Of a stretch of 64,000 nucleotides of DNA, positions 33,971-42,852 are shown piece by piece (the stretch's first letter is position 1; each line of letters begins with the position of its first letter). Both the position numbers and the translations under genes were made by a program. Under the pieces are notes generated by a model, which ran no database searches, was not told the DNA's origin, and saw only the letters and a program-made list of their open reading frames with translations. This stretch comes from Paenibacillus sabuli. Lineage in GTDB: Bacteria > Bacillota > Bacilli > Paenibacillales > Paenibacillaceae. The stretch spans positions 29,117-93,116 of the forward strand of contig NZ_JACXIZ010000041.1 of assembly GCF_014705605.1 (NCBI RefSeq), given 5' to 3'.

Positions 33971-35740
33971 ATGAATCTGCATGCGCTGACAAGGCTACAC
34001 AAAAAAATGAGACTCGCGCCCAAAGTGTTCCTGGTCACCTTCGTACTGCTGGAGACGCTGGTGCTGCTGCTCGGGTACTCGTATCAAACGCATTCGGCGC
34101 GCACCCTGCTCACCACGCAAAAGGAATACGCCAAGCAAATGGTGCACCAGTCCGACGAGTACTTGCGCCTGAATCTGCAATACATCAGCAGCTTCATGAC
34201 CTCTATCGTGCACGATAGCCGATTCACGGCCGGCGACGATACCGAGATTCGGCGCTGGTTCAACGATAACCTGATCTACTTCATCCCGAATGTGACCAAC
34301 ATTCACGTCCTGGAGCACAACGCCAGCCTGCTGAGCACGTCGCCTTACAACTGGACACTGGCCGACAACGCCTATCTGCAGGAGCGGCTGCATGAGTTGA
34401 CGCCCTCTCGCAGGGTGCAATGGATCGGACCGTACGCCTCGCTCGTCTCCGGTCAGACCGTCAGCGCGGCGCTGCCGATCCCGGACGCAGGCGGCGAGGA
34501 GAAGCTGCTGCTGATCGATCTGGACCTGGGGGAGCTGTATGAGCGGCTGCTGCCCGATGACGCCTCGATGGCACGCGGCGAGCTGCTGCTGATGGACAAT
34601 GCCTTCACGCCGATCTACGGGCGCAAGCCGTACGTCCACTATGACGTGTTCGACAAGCGATTCGAGCTGCAGTCCATCTCCCCGGACGTCTTCACGCAGC
34701 TCTGGAACGATCAGGAGACGGTCAATGGCGACGGCCGGGACATCTTCCTGACCCGCAGCCACGGCAACCCGCTCGGCTGGCAGCTCGTGTGGGTGATGGA
34801 CCGCACCGAGCTGCTGCGCCCACTGGAGCAGTCCACGCGCTTCGCGGTCATTCTCGCCTCAGCCTCCGTGCTGCTGTCGTTGCTCATCGCCTACTTGATC
34901 TCGGCCTTCATCTCCCGTCCGATTCGCTTGATTGCCTCATCGGTGCAACGTGTCGGCAGCGGCGACTTCGACATCGCCGTCGAGCTCAATCGTCAGGACG
35001 AGCTCGGACAGCTCGCCCGCTACTTCAATCTCATGACCCGGCGCATACGGGAGCTGATCGGCGAGCTGAAGCGGACCGAGGCGCGCAAGCAGCAGTCCGC
35101 CTTCCGCGCGCTCCAGGCGCAGATCAATCCGCACTTCCTGTACAACACGCTGAATACGATCAGCATGGCTGCCCGGGAGGGAGAGACGCGCAAGATCGAC
35201 GAGTTGATCGCTTCGCTCACGAATCAGTTGCAGTACAGTCTCGACGCCTCCCCGCAGCCGGTCGCGTTGCGCGAGGAGCTGCTTCACCTGGAGAATTATG
35301 CCGTGCTGATGATGAATCGCTACCCGGACAGCTTCACGCTCGATCTGGATATCGATCCGCTGACGCTGTCGTGCACCGTGCCGAAGTTCATCCTGCAGCC
35401 GCTCGCGGAGAACGCGATCTTCCACGGGCTCGTGCCCAAAAAAACATCCGGCACCTTGTTCATCTGCACGTATGTGGAAGAGACGCGCTGGCGCCTGATC
35501 GTCGAGGACGACGGCGTCGGCATGACGCCCGCCAAGCTGGAGGAGCTGCGCCGCAGCCTCGCCGAGGCGGAGCAGGGCTCCCCGCTGACCGGCGGTCACA
35601 TCGGACTGCGCAATGTCCATCAGCGACTGTCGATGCGCTTTGGCGAGCAGTACGCGATGGAGATCGAGAGCCGCGAAGGCGAAGGCACGCGCCTTGCCCT
35701 GACGCTGCCGCTGCCGCATGATCATCTGCCCGCGCCATGA
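33971..35740 (+). CDS. YesM-type sensor histidine kinase
   Basis: 589-residue membrane kinase. TM1 is about 19-39, then an extracytoplasmic sensor to about 285, TM2 about 290-313 and a HAMP linker. The His_kinase domain has the phosphoacceptor H388 in INPHFLYNTLNTI, followed by a HATPase domain with an N box (LAENAIFHGL), DDGVGM and GHIGLRN. The ATG follows AAGGAG at eight bases. It forms a two-component system with the AraC-type regulator just downstream; such pairs sense sugars or oligosaccharides. Divergent GH97/GH31 genes are likely targets. Confidence 0.93.
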   Translation: MNLHALTRLHKKMRLAPKVFLVTFVLLETLVLLLGYSYQTHSARTLLTTQKEYAKQMVHQSDEYLRLNLQYISSFMTSIVHDSRFTAGDDTEIRRWFNDNLIYFIPNVTNIHVLEHNASLLSTSPYNWTLADNAYLQERLHELTPSRRVQWIGPYASLVSGQTVSAALPIPDAGGEEKLLLIDLDLGELYERLLPDDASMARGELLLMDNAFTPIYGRKPYVHYDVFDKRFELQSISPDVFTQLWNDQETVNGDGRDIFLTRSHGNPLGWQLVWVMDRTELLRPLEQSTRFAVILASASVLLSLLIAYLISAFISRPIRLIASSVQRVGSGDFDIAVELNRQDELGQLARYFNLMTRRIRELIGELKRTEARKQQSAFRALQAQINPHFLYNTLNTISMAAREGETRKIDELIASLTNQLQYSLDASPQPVALREELLHLENYAVLMMNRYPDSFTLDLDIDPLTLSCTVPKFILQPLAENAIFHGLVPKKTSGTLFICTYVEETRWRLIVEDDGVGMTPAKLEELRRSLAEAEQGSPLTGGHIGLRNVHQRLSMRFGEQYAMEIESREGEGTRLALTLPLPHDHLPAP

Positions 35741-35838
35741 AGCGGTCGGCCCGTCGACGCCGGGCCGATGCCGTTCCGACGGTGTGCCGACGATGGGCCG
35801 ACGCCATACATTGCCAACCCGAGAAAGGAGCGCCCGAA

Positions 35839-37446
35839 ATGAATCGACACGTGATGCTGGTGGACGACGAACCGCTCGCGCGCAAGCATATCCGCAGCAG
35901 CTTCCCCTGGGATGAGTGGGGCTACGAGATCGTGTGCGAAGCCGACAACGGCGCCGAAGCGCTGGAGCAATGCCGCCGCCATGCGCCGGATATCGCCCTG
36001 GTGGATATCACGATGCCCGTGATGGACGGACTGACGCTGCTGGAGCGCATGGCCCGGGAGCATCCGCGCATCCGCTGCATCGTGCTGACTGCACATCGCG
36101 ACTTCGCCTATATTCAGAAGGCGCTACAGCTCGGGGCGGTCGGCTATATCCTCAAGTCGCCGATCCATCCCGAAGAGACCAGACAAGCGCTCGACCGCGC
36201 CAGCGCGGCCCTGCAGCAGGATACCGTCTACACAGAGGCCGCCAGGGAACGGCGGCTCCTGCTGCAGACGAATCGCTATCCGCTGCGCCGCAGCATGCTG
36301 GAGCAGATGCTCTCCGGCGTGCTGGAGCGGCGCGAGCATGTGCTGGAGCGCGGCGCCGCGATCGGCGTAGCGCTGGAGGCCGACGCGTACATCGTGGTGG
36401 CCGCGGCGATCGACCAGCCGGAAGAAGTGCTCGGCCGCTACCCCGAGAAGGACCATCCACTAATCGAATTCAGCTTGCTGGAGATCGTCCGCGAATCGCT
36501 CGCCGCCGTCATGCCCGGCCGCTTCGAGCTATTCCCGGCGGCGATCGGCCGACTGGCCATCGTGCTCAAGCAGAGCGCCGCGCCCGGCAGCGATGCACTG
36601 GAGGATCTGCCTGCGCTGGCGGAAGCGGCCCTGCAGCAACCGCTCGCTGACTATATGAAGCTACAGCTCTGCCTCGCCGCCTCGCCCTGCATGCGCCCGG
36701 AGCAGCTCGGAGCGGCTTACCGACGCAGCGCCGCGCTGCTCGTCCACCGCTTCTATCAGAGCCGGCCGCATCTGATCCTGGAGCAGAGCGCCGCTCCGTT
36801 CCAGGACGTATCCGATGAGCTGCTCAGCGGCTTGGCCGCCAAGCTACAGGACAGCGTCGCTGTCTATACGGCGGACCGCTATGCGGACTGGACCGCGCAG
36901 ACCCGCAACTACCTGCTGCTCGTCCGTCCTCAGCCTGAGAAGGTACGCCGCTGGTTCGGGGGGCTGCGGCGCTGCTATCCGCCCGAGGAGGAGCTGCACC
37001 TGCCGCCGTGGCCGGACTTCGAGAGCTGCGCCGACCTGTACGCCTGCTTCGAGACGCTCGCCCGGTGGACCGAGGCCTGGCAAGAGGCACGCAGCAGCAT
37101 GATCGCGATTCGTCCCGAGATCGCCCGCGCCGTCGCGTTCATCCGGGCGAATCTGAGCCGCGAGCTGACGCTGGACACGATCGCCGGCGAGGTCGGACTC
37201 AGCGCCTCACATCTGAGCCATCTGTTCAAGCGGGAGATCGGCAGTCCGGTCATCGACTACGTGCTGGAGCAGCGCATTGAGCAGGCCAAGGTGTATATCG
37301 CCGAGGGCAAGTATCGGAATTACGAGCTGGCGGAGAAGGTCGGCTTCCGCTACTACTCCCACTTCTCCACCATGTTCAAAAAAATGGTCGGCTGCTCGCC
37401 CAGCGACTACAAAAAAACTGCGCTCACCAAAATCACGAAATCGTAG
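35839..37446 (+). CDS. YesN-type response regulator with AraC HTH
   Basis: 535 residues: receiver domain 1-120 with phosphoacceptor D56 (ALVDITMPVMDG) and the lysine of ILKSPIHPEE; a variable middle region (about 150-420) found in YesN-like proteins; and a C-terminal AraC double HTH (about 430-530) with LDTIAGEVGLSASHLSHLFKREIG and YYSHFSTMFKKMVGCSPSDYKK. ATG at 35839 is preceded by AAAGGAG, about 100 bp after the kinase stop. Phosphorylated by the upstream kinase, it probably binds the shared 14-mer sites. Confidence 0.93.
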   Translation: MNRHVMLVDDEPLARKHIRSSFPWDEWGYEIVCEADNGAEALEQCRRHAPDIALVDITMPVMDGLTLLERMAREHPRIRCIVLTAHRDFAYIQKALQLGAVGYILKSPIHPEETRQALDRASAALQQDTVYTEAARERRLLLQTNRYPLRRSMLEQMLSGVLERREHVLERGAAIGVALEADAYIVVAAAIDQPEEVLGRYPEKDHPLIEFSLLEIVRESLAAVMPGRFELFPAAIGRLAIVLKQSAAPGSDALEDLPALAEAALQQPLADYMKLQLCLAASPCMRPEQLGAAYRRSAALLVHRFYQSRPHLILEQSAAPFQDVSDELLSGLAAKLQDSVAVYTADRYADWTAQTRNYLLLVRPQPEKVRRWFGGLRRCYPPEEELHLPPWPDFESCADLYACFETLARWTEAWQEARSSMIAIRPEIARAVAFIRANLSRELTLDTIAGEVGLSASHLSHLFKREIGSPVIDYVLEQRIEQAKVYIAEGKYRNYELAEKVGFRYYSHFSTMFKKMVGCSPSDYKKTALTKITKS

Positions 37447-37519
37447 GCGGCCATTGAGTAGTCGGATCGCCTGAGCAGCCGGATAGGCGAAACACGTCAT
37501 TAATAGTCGGATGTAAAGA

Positions 37520-37551
37520 GCCGGACCCGGGATACGTCTCCCAGGTCCGGC
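37520..37551 (+). terminator. Stem-loop downstream of the yesMN genes
   Basis: GCCGGACC pairs with GGTCCGGC, with an inner GGGA/TCCC helix. There is no T-run, so it may be an RNA-end stabiliser or a Rho-type site rather than a classical terminator. The rest of 37447-37700 shows nothing I can assign. Confidence 0.4.
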
Positions 37552-37700
37552 CCACTTCCTGCTACATCTTGCTACTGCGACTCATACTTTCACCATTCTC
37601 GCGATGTGACGCACGCTATCGCCGCTTTTGCTACAATTCCATTCATTCTCACTGGTGTCCAACAGGCCTGCTTGCTTTGTGCTCTCGCCTTGTTCCCGCC

Positions 37701-40700
37701 TTATTCCCCCGGCGAGGCCTCCGTCACCGTGACGCTCACCTCGACGGGATGCACCGGCTCCTCCGGCAGCGTCGAGATTGGCACCGCCCGAATCTTCGCT
37801 TCCCCTGCCGCATGGCCGGTCACCAGCCCGGCCGCATCGACGGTCGCGATCTCGGGCGCGTCCGAGTACCAGCGCACCCCCGGATACGCCGAGTCGTCAT
37901 CCGCGAGCAGGGCTTCGAGCTGCAGCGTCCCGTCGATCTCCAGCTCACGCAGCTCCGGCAGCACCGCCAGCTTGCGCGGCGTCAGGATCGCCGTCGCCTT
38001 GACGTTGTCCGCCGCCAACGGCTCGTCCAGCGCCACGATCGCGATACCGCCCGCTGTCAGCGGCTCGCTGTCGCTCACGGCAATCCGTTGCACGCCGTTC
38101 ACATAGCCGCGGATGCGCTCGCCCTCGACCTCCAGCTTGAGCCGGTACCACTGTCCGGCCACGACCGACATCGACGCTTCCCCGAGCGCGGTCATCTGGC
38201 CGTCTTGCTTCTTGAATAGCTGAACCGTCGACGTATCGGAGAACAGCCGCAGCAAGTAGTAATTGTCCACATCGGCATAACGCGCCGCCAGGCCGGACTG
38301 AATGATCGTCGACGCGTTGAGGTAACGGATATCCGCTTCCACAGCATAATCCGTCCAGCTCGCGCTGCCCGCCGAAGCGATCCCCTCTCCGGACGGCGAA
38401 GTGTGCCGCAGCGCCTGCGATTGATCCTCGGCGCCGACCGTCCACGTGCCGCCGCCGCTGTACGTCCATCCTGCCGCCTGCCCGTCCTCAAAGTCCTCAT
38501 CGTAGAGCGGCATGCGCCGCGGTGTATCGTACAGCCACACCTGGTAATCGTCAAAGGAGACCTCTTGATTCCAGACGCGCGCCCCGATGCCGCCGTAGGA
38601 CAGCGAATCATCCTCCATCTCCAGCACGAGCTCGCCGTCGACATAGCCGCGCAACTGATTGCCCTGCACGTCCAGCTTCAACGTATACCACTGCTCCAGC
38701 TCCAGTGCGAGCGAATCAGAGCCCTTGAGCGTCGTCCAGACGCCGTCCTGTTTCTTAAGCAATTGCGCCTTGCCCAGGCTCCAGTGCAGACGCAGCAAGT
38801 ACAAATTGTCCGCATCCGACGCCCGGGCTGTAATGCCTGATGCATAGCCGGACGTACCGTTGGCATGCGCCTTCACCTTCGCTGCGACCGCATAGTCGCT
38901 CCATGTGACATCGCCGCCGAGCAGCATACCTTCCTCCTGGCCCTGCGTGGTCGCGTCAATCCGGTACACGCCGTTGTTCGTCCCTTCCGTGACCGCCGTC
39001 CATGTGCCGGCCGGTGCGCTCCAGTCCTGAGGCGCACCGGACTCGAAGTCCTCCGTGTACGCCAGGACCGGCGGTCCGGACGGCTCCTCGCCCGGGTCCG
39101 GCTCCAGCGGCTCGGGTTGTGGGCAGGCCTCGATCGTCGTATCAGTCACACTGCCCGTATCCGCCGCCTCCGAGAGCCACAGCCTCTGCTCCTCGGAGGA
39201 ACGCTCCTCGGAGTCGACCATGTAATAGACGATCTCCTCCGCCCCGCTGCCGAGCGGCACGGTGAATTCGAACGGGTAACGATCGCGTGTCATTGTCTGC
39301 CACGCGCCGCCATCAATCGCGTAATGCAACGTCATGCTGCGCGCCGCATCCTGACCGGTGCTCGCATACAAGTACGCGCTGCTCAGCTCCGGCCCGGCGG
39401 ACAGCACCATCCCGCTCATGCTGCCGAACGGCGTGCACGCCTGCGCCATGCTCGTGCGCCGGAGTTGTCCGTCGCCGCTCGATTGCAGCTCCTGCTGCAG
39501 CTCCGTCTGCGCCGTGACGCCATCGATCGCCAGCGCCGTCAGACCGCCCGCCGCGATGGTCACGGTTACCGCCCCGTCCAGCAGTTGCACCGCGCCTTGC
39601 TCGATGTCCCCCTGCCACAGCCGAGCCGTGTGGGAAGCGCCGTAGGTGACCAGCTCCTCATTCAGCTGCACCGTCACCGTCTGCGCCGTGTCCGACGGGT
39701 TCGTCAAGGCGAGATACAGCTTGCCATTACCGTAGCCCGCGATGTAATTGGCCTGCTTGTTGTCCGTCGTCAGCAGCTCCTTAGGCATCCACAGGTTCAC
39801 GCCCTGCTCGTCGTAGAATCGGCCCGGGCGATCGCCGTACACCTTGTTCTTGAAGTACGCCCCGGTATCGGAGTAGCGCGACGGGAAGACGATGCCGCGC
39901 TCCGAGCGGTCAAATGCGTCCGCGACCATGTATTCAATGATCATCGACGCCATCGGTAGCGGATGGTTCATGTGCGCCGTGTTGCTGTACGTGGCGTACC
40001 ATTGCAGCGGATAATCCGGATCGCCGAACACCGGCGAGTACTCGCCGCGCAGTGTGTAGCCGGGATAATTACCGTAGCGGCCGATCAGACTCGATGCCGC
40101 CAGATCGCGGAGGAAGTCGTCATCGGCGTACGCCGCAGCCAGCGCCAGATATCCGGAATAATACGGCATGAAGATACCGCGGTGACTGTGACTCGTGCCG
40201 GCCGCCTCCGAGGTCAGGCCGATCTCCGACAGCGACCAGGCGGGCACCGTCTGTCCGCCGAGCGTCACTTCGCCCTCTGGCACTTGCGGAGCCAGTTGGA
40301 TGTACTGGGCGAACGGCTTCATGCCGGCGACGAAGGCCGCCTCGTACTTCGCCTCCCCGGTCAGCTCGTACAGCTCCAGGAGCGCATAGTACATCGGTGC
40401 CAGATCCGTCCAGAAGGAGCTCTGCGCATCGTAATAATCGGTCGCCGCTTCCTCCAGACGATACGCGATATAATCGTCGGCGACCTTGCGCGCGTCGCTC
40501 AGATACTCGCTCTCGCCGGTCAGCCGGTAGGCCGCCATCAGCGGCTGCAGCCAGCGCTTGGCATGATCGAGCGCCTGCTCGCGCGTGTAGCTCGCCTGCG
40601 CGTCGATGATCGCCTTCCAGTCCGCCGGCGCCCCCAGATTGGCGGCCTTGAGCCGCATCCCGTCCTCGAACAGCTCGGCGAAGGCCGGCGTACGGCTGCC

Positions 40701-42713
40701 CGTCATCTCATACAGCGTCACCCAGTCCTCGATATAATTGCGCACCGGTCCGCCCATCGGATACTGCGCATCATATCCGTTCAGCTTCGTATATTGCGTC
40801 TTGCGCGAGGCCAGGTATTCAATCGTCGGCAGGGCGCGCTCCTCGTACAGCTCGCGGCTGTCCCGCACCATCGCCAGCGCGAGCGCGTAGACTGCCGATT
40901 GCTGACGTCCGTAGCCCGGCTTGTCATTGACGTAATCGTAGGCCTTGTATTCCTCGTCCCAGTACGAATAGTTGTAACCGCTGGTATTGAGAATGAAGTC
41001 GACGAGATTGTCCAGCGTCTCGTTCAGCGTCGTCTCGCCGTTCTCGCGGTAGGCGTCGAAGGCGAACAATTCCTTCGCAAGATGCTTGTACGTGCCGTAG
41101 CTGTCATCCTCCCGTACGAACAGCCGCAAGGCGAACGTGTACGGCTCTGCACGGTAGGAGCCTTCGCCACCGTACACCGGCGCATATACCGAAGGCGTCA
41201 TCTGCCCGGCGTCGTCGCGGATCAGGAGACCGAAGCCGGAATTGGCCAGCGTGGCCAGTCGGAACGGCAGCTGCTGCGGATCGGCGGCCACGCCGACGCT
41301 CCGTCCCTGCTGGCCGTACATGACGACCGGCAGCGTGCTGCGCGATTCCTCGGTCAAGTACGACTTGTCCGGCACGCGCTGCTCCTGCCAGATCGGCGGC
41401 TGATAGATCCAATCGGTCTGCTCCGGGCTCGCCCCCGGGGCGCCCGTGAAGCCGACGCTGTAGTAGCGCGCCGCGCTCGGCGTCAGCGTATACGAGAGCT
41501 GCGGCTCGCCGCTGCCCGGCTCCAGCGCGAGCGACGCATGCAGCGTGTAGCCGTCGCCGCGCTCGTACAGCCAGTCGATCGCAGCGCCGTCATAGACGGC
41601 ATAGGTCGCCGTATGCACCGCGCGCGTGCCGGGCGCGGCGCTGAAGTCGGTGTTGCCATCCCAGGCGAGCACGGTGTAGTTCACATCGCCGTTGCCGCTT
41701 CTCCACGGGGCGCCGGTCAGCTTGCCAGTGCCCTTGCGCGGATTGTCGTCGCTGTAGACGACGGTGAAGGTCGGATCGAAGACTGCGCTCGCTCCGCTGG
41801 CCTTCTGCTCGATGACGAAGCTGCGGTCCGCCTGTCCCGTCACGATATAGGCATCATTCTCCAGCACGGCCGGTCCGCCCCCGCCCTGCGGCGCCCGGAA
41901 TACAGTGAGCGCGTAGGTCTGCCGATACGACCGATCCTCGGCGCGCACCTCCACCTCCACGTCCGTGTAGCCGACTTGCAGCGTCACAGCCGGTGCGGGC
42001 TCGCCGCTAGCCGTCACCTGCCCGTTCACGCGGATCTCAGCCGCCGCATCCTCGGCGGTCGGGACGAGCACGATCGAGGCGGTGGACGGCAGCGCTTCAT
42101 ACGTATACGCCGTCACCGTAGGGGAGAAGGCCGGGTCCAGTACGCCCCCGCCCTGGATGCTCAGATCGGCCAGCCTGGCGTTCGTATTGCCGTCGGGCGC
42201 CCGCACGAACTTCACCGCATCGGCGTGCACATAGCCGCTGGAGCCCGTTTGCTTGGCCAGCCGCACATATTCGCCGGCCGCACCGGTGAAGGTGTATGTA
42301 CCCAGTTCCTCGAATCCCGAAGCCGCTTGCTGATCCAAGTCGAACGGCTGCGCGTCCGGCGAAGCCGCACCTCCGTGATGCACCTCCAGCTCAGCTGTCG
42401 CATTGCCCGACGTGCGCTTCACGAGATACACGTAGACCGTGTATTCCCCCGGCTCGAAGGCATCCGATTCCGCGGGTGTCCAGGTAGCGTAGCTGCCGTA
42501 GTAGCCCGTGTAGACTGTGGACGAGCCGTTGTAGCCGCGCACCGAGGTGGCGTCGCTGAATCCCGACTGGTCGAAGCCCGGGTCGCCGTTGTCGATGATG
42601 AATTCTCCGCCCGCCGCCGCGGCGGGCGCGGGCGGCACAGTCAGCCCCAGGGTACCGAGCAGCACCAACAAGCTGAGCATAGTCATGACGCTTTTCTTTA
42701 TTGCTAGTTGCAT
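37701..42713 (-). CDS. Large secreted multidomain carbohydrate-active protein
   Basis: 1670 residues with signal peptide 1-34 (cleavage near APAAAAGG). Visible order: golvesin/xanthan-lyase-like beta domain (about 36-150); cadherin-like beta-sandwich (about 160-275); a second beta part (about 280-550); a helical, alpha/alpha-barrel-like core (about 560-1000) with paired helices such as QSAVYALALAMVRDSRELYE; beta domains to about 1230; a Pro/Glu linker; two related LamG/DUF1080-like jellyrolls (about 1250-1420 and 1425-1590) sharing YTEDFESG/YDEDFEDG starts; and a C-terminal Big_2-like domain (SDAPEIATVDAAGLVTG). Arrangement suggests extracellular glycan binding plus lyase or hydrolase action; I cannot name the reaction. 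ATG follows AGGAGG. A cre-like site lies 45 bp upstream, and ABC cassette 1 precedes it. Confidence 0.8.
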   Translation of the reverse strand: MQLAIKKSVMTMLSLLVLLGTLGLTVPPAPAAAAGGEFIIDNGDPGFDQSGFSDATSVRGYNGSSTVYTGYYGSYATWTPAESDAFEPGEYTVYVYLVKRTSGNATAELEVHHGGAASPDAQPFDLDQQAASGFEELGTYTFTGAAGEYVRLAKQTGSSGYVHADAVKFVRAPDGNTNARLADLSIQGGGVLDPAFSPTVTAYTYEALPSTASIVLVPTAEDAAAEIRVNGQVTASGEPAPAVTLQVGYTDVEVEVRAEDRSYRQTYALTVFRAPQGGGGPAVLENDAYIVTGQADRSFVIEQKASGASAVFDPTFTVVYSDDNPRKGTGKLTGAPWRSGNGDVNYTVLAWDGNTDFSAAPGTRAVHTATYAVYDGAAIDWLYERGDGYTLHASLALEPGSGEPQLSYTLTPSAARYYSVGFTGAPGASPEQTDWIYQPPIWQEQRVPDKSYLTEESRSTLPVVMYGQQGRSVGVAADPQQLPFRLATLANSGFGLLIRDDAGQMTPSVYAPVYGGEGSYRAEPYTFALRLFVREDDSYGTYKHLAKELFAFDAYRENGETTLNETLDNLVDFILNTSGYNYSYWDEEYKAYDYVNDKPGYGRQQSAVYALALAMVRDSRELYEERALPTIEYLASRKTQYTKLNGYDAQYPMGGPVRNYIEDWVTLYEMTGSRTPAFAELFEDGMRLKAANLGAPADWKAIIDAQASYTREQALDHAKRWLQPLMAAYRLTGESEYLSDARKVADDYIAYRLEEAATDYYDAQSSFWTDLAPMYYALLELYELTGEAKYEAAFVAGMKPFAQYIQLAPQVPEGEVTLGGQTVPAWSLSEIGLTSEAAGTSHSHRGIFMPYYSGYLALAAAYADDDFLRDLAASSLIGRYGNYPGYTLRGEYSPVFGDPDYPLQWYATYSNTAHMNHPLPMASMIIEYMVADAFDRSERGIVFPSRYSDTGAYFKNKVYGDRPGRFYDEQGVNLWMPKELLTTDNKQANYIAGYGNGKLYLALTNPSDTAQTVTVQLNEELVTYGASHTARLWQGDIEQGAVQLLDGAVTVTIAAGGLTALAIDGVTAQTELQQELQSSGDGQLRRTSMAQACTPFGSMSGMVLSAGPELSSAYLYASTGQDAARSMTLHYAIDGGAWQTMTRDRYPFEFTVPLGSGAEEIVYYMVDSEERSSEEQRLWLSEAADTGSVTDTTIEACPQPEPLEPDPGEEPSGPPVLAYTEDFESGAPQDWSAPAGTWTAVTEGTNNGVYRIDATTQGQEEGMLLGGDVTWSDYAVAAKVKAHANGTSGYASGITARASDADNLYLLRLHWSLGKAQLLKKQDGVWTTLKGSDSLALELEQWYTLKLDVQGNQLRGYVDGELVLEMEDDSLSYGGIGARVWNQEVSFDDYQVWLYDTPRRMPLYDEDFEDGQAAGWTYSGGGTWTVGAEDQSQALRHTSPSGEGIASAGSASWTDYAVEADIRYLNASTIIQSGLAARYADVDNYYLLRLFSDTSTVQLFKKQDGQMTALGEASMSVVAGQWYRLKLEVEGERIRGYVNGVQRIAVSDSEPLTAGGIAIVALDEPLAADNVKATAILTPRKLAVLPELRELEIDGTLQLEALLADDDSAYPGVRWYSDAPEIATVDAAGLVTGHAAGEAKIRAVPISTLPEEPVHPVEVSVTVTEASPGE

Positions 42714-42757
42714 TATTATTCCTCCTGTTCTTCGAGTGAATGAGAGCCATTTCTTAT

Positions 42758-42771
42758 TGGAAGCGCTGACA
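42758..42771. promoter_or_regulatory. Catabolite-responsive element (cre), CcpA site
   Basis: TGGAAGCGCTGACA fits the core pattern TGNAANCGNNNNCA at all fixed positions. It lies between the ABC cassette terminator and the start of the 1670-residue gene, so glucose repression of that gene is predicted. Confidence 0.6.
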
Positions 42772-42780
42772 ATATGAATG

Positions 42781-42827
42781 AAAAAGAATCGACTGCGCCG
42801 CCGTGATGCATTGTGCCGACGCAGTCG
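42781..42827 (-). terminator. Intrinsic terminator of ABC cassette 1
   Basis: On the minus strand CGACTGCG pairs with CGCAGTCG, followed by ATTC and five T. It starts 26 bp after the binding-protein stop, separating the cassette from the large secreted-protein gene. Confidence 0.75.
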
Positions 42828-42852
42828 TTCTATCCGACTGACGCGTTGCCTT

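Noticed and set aside
39963..42707. 914-codon plus-strand open frame
   Set aside because: Antisense of the secreted multidomain gene; Arg-rich translation and no ribosome-binding site.
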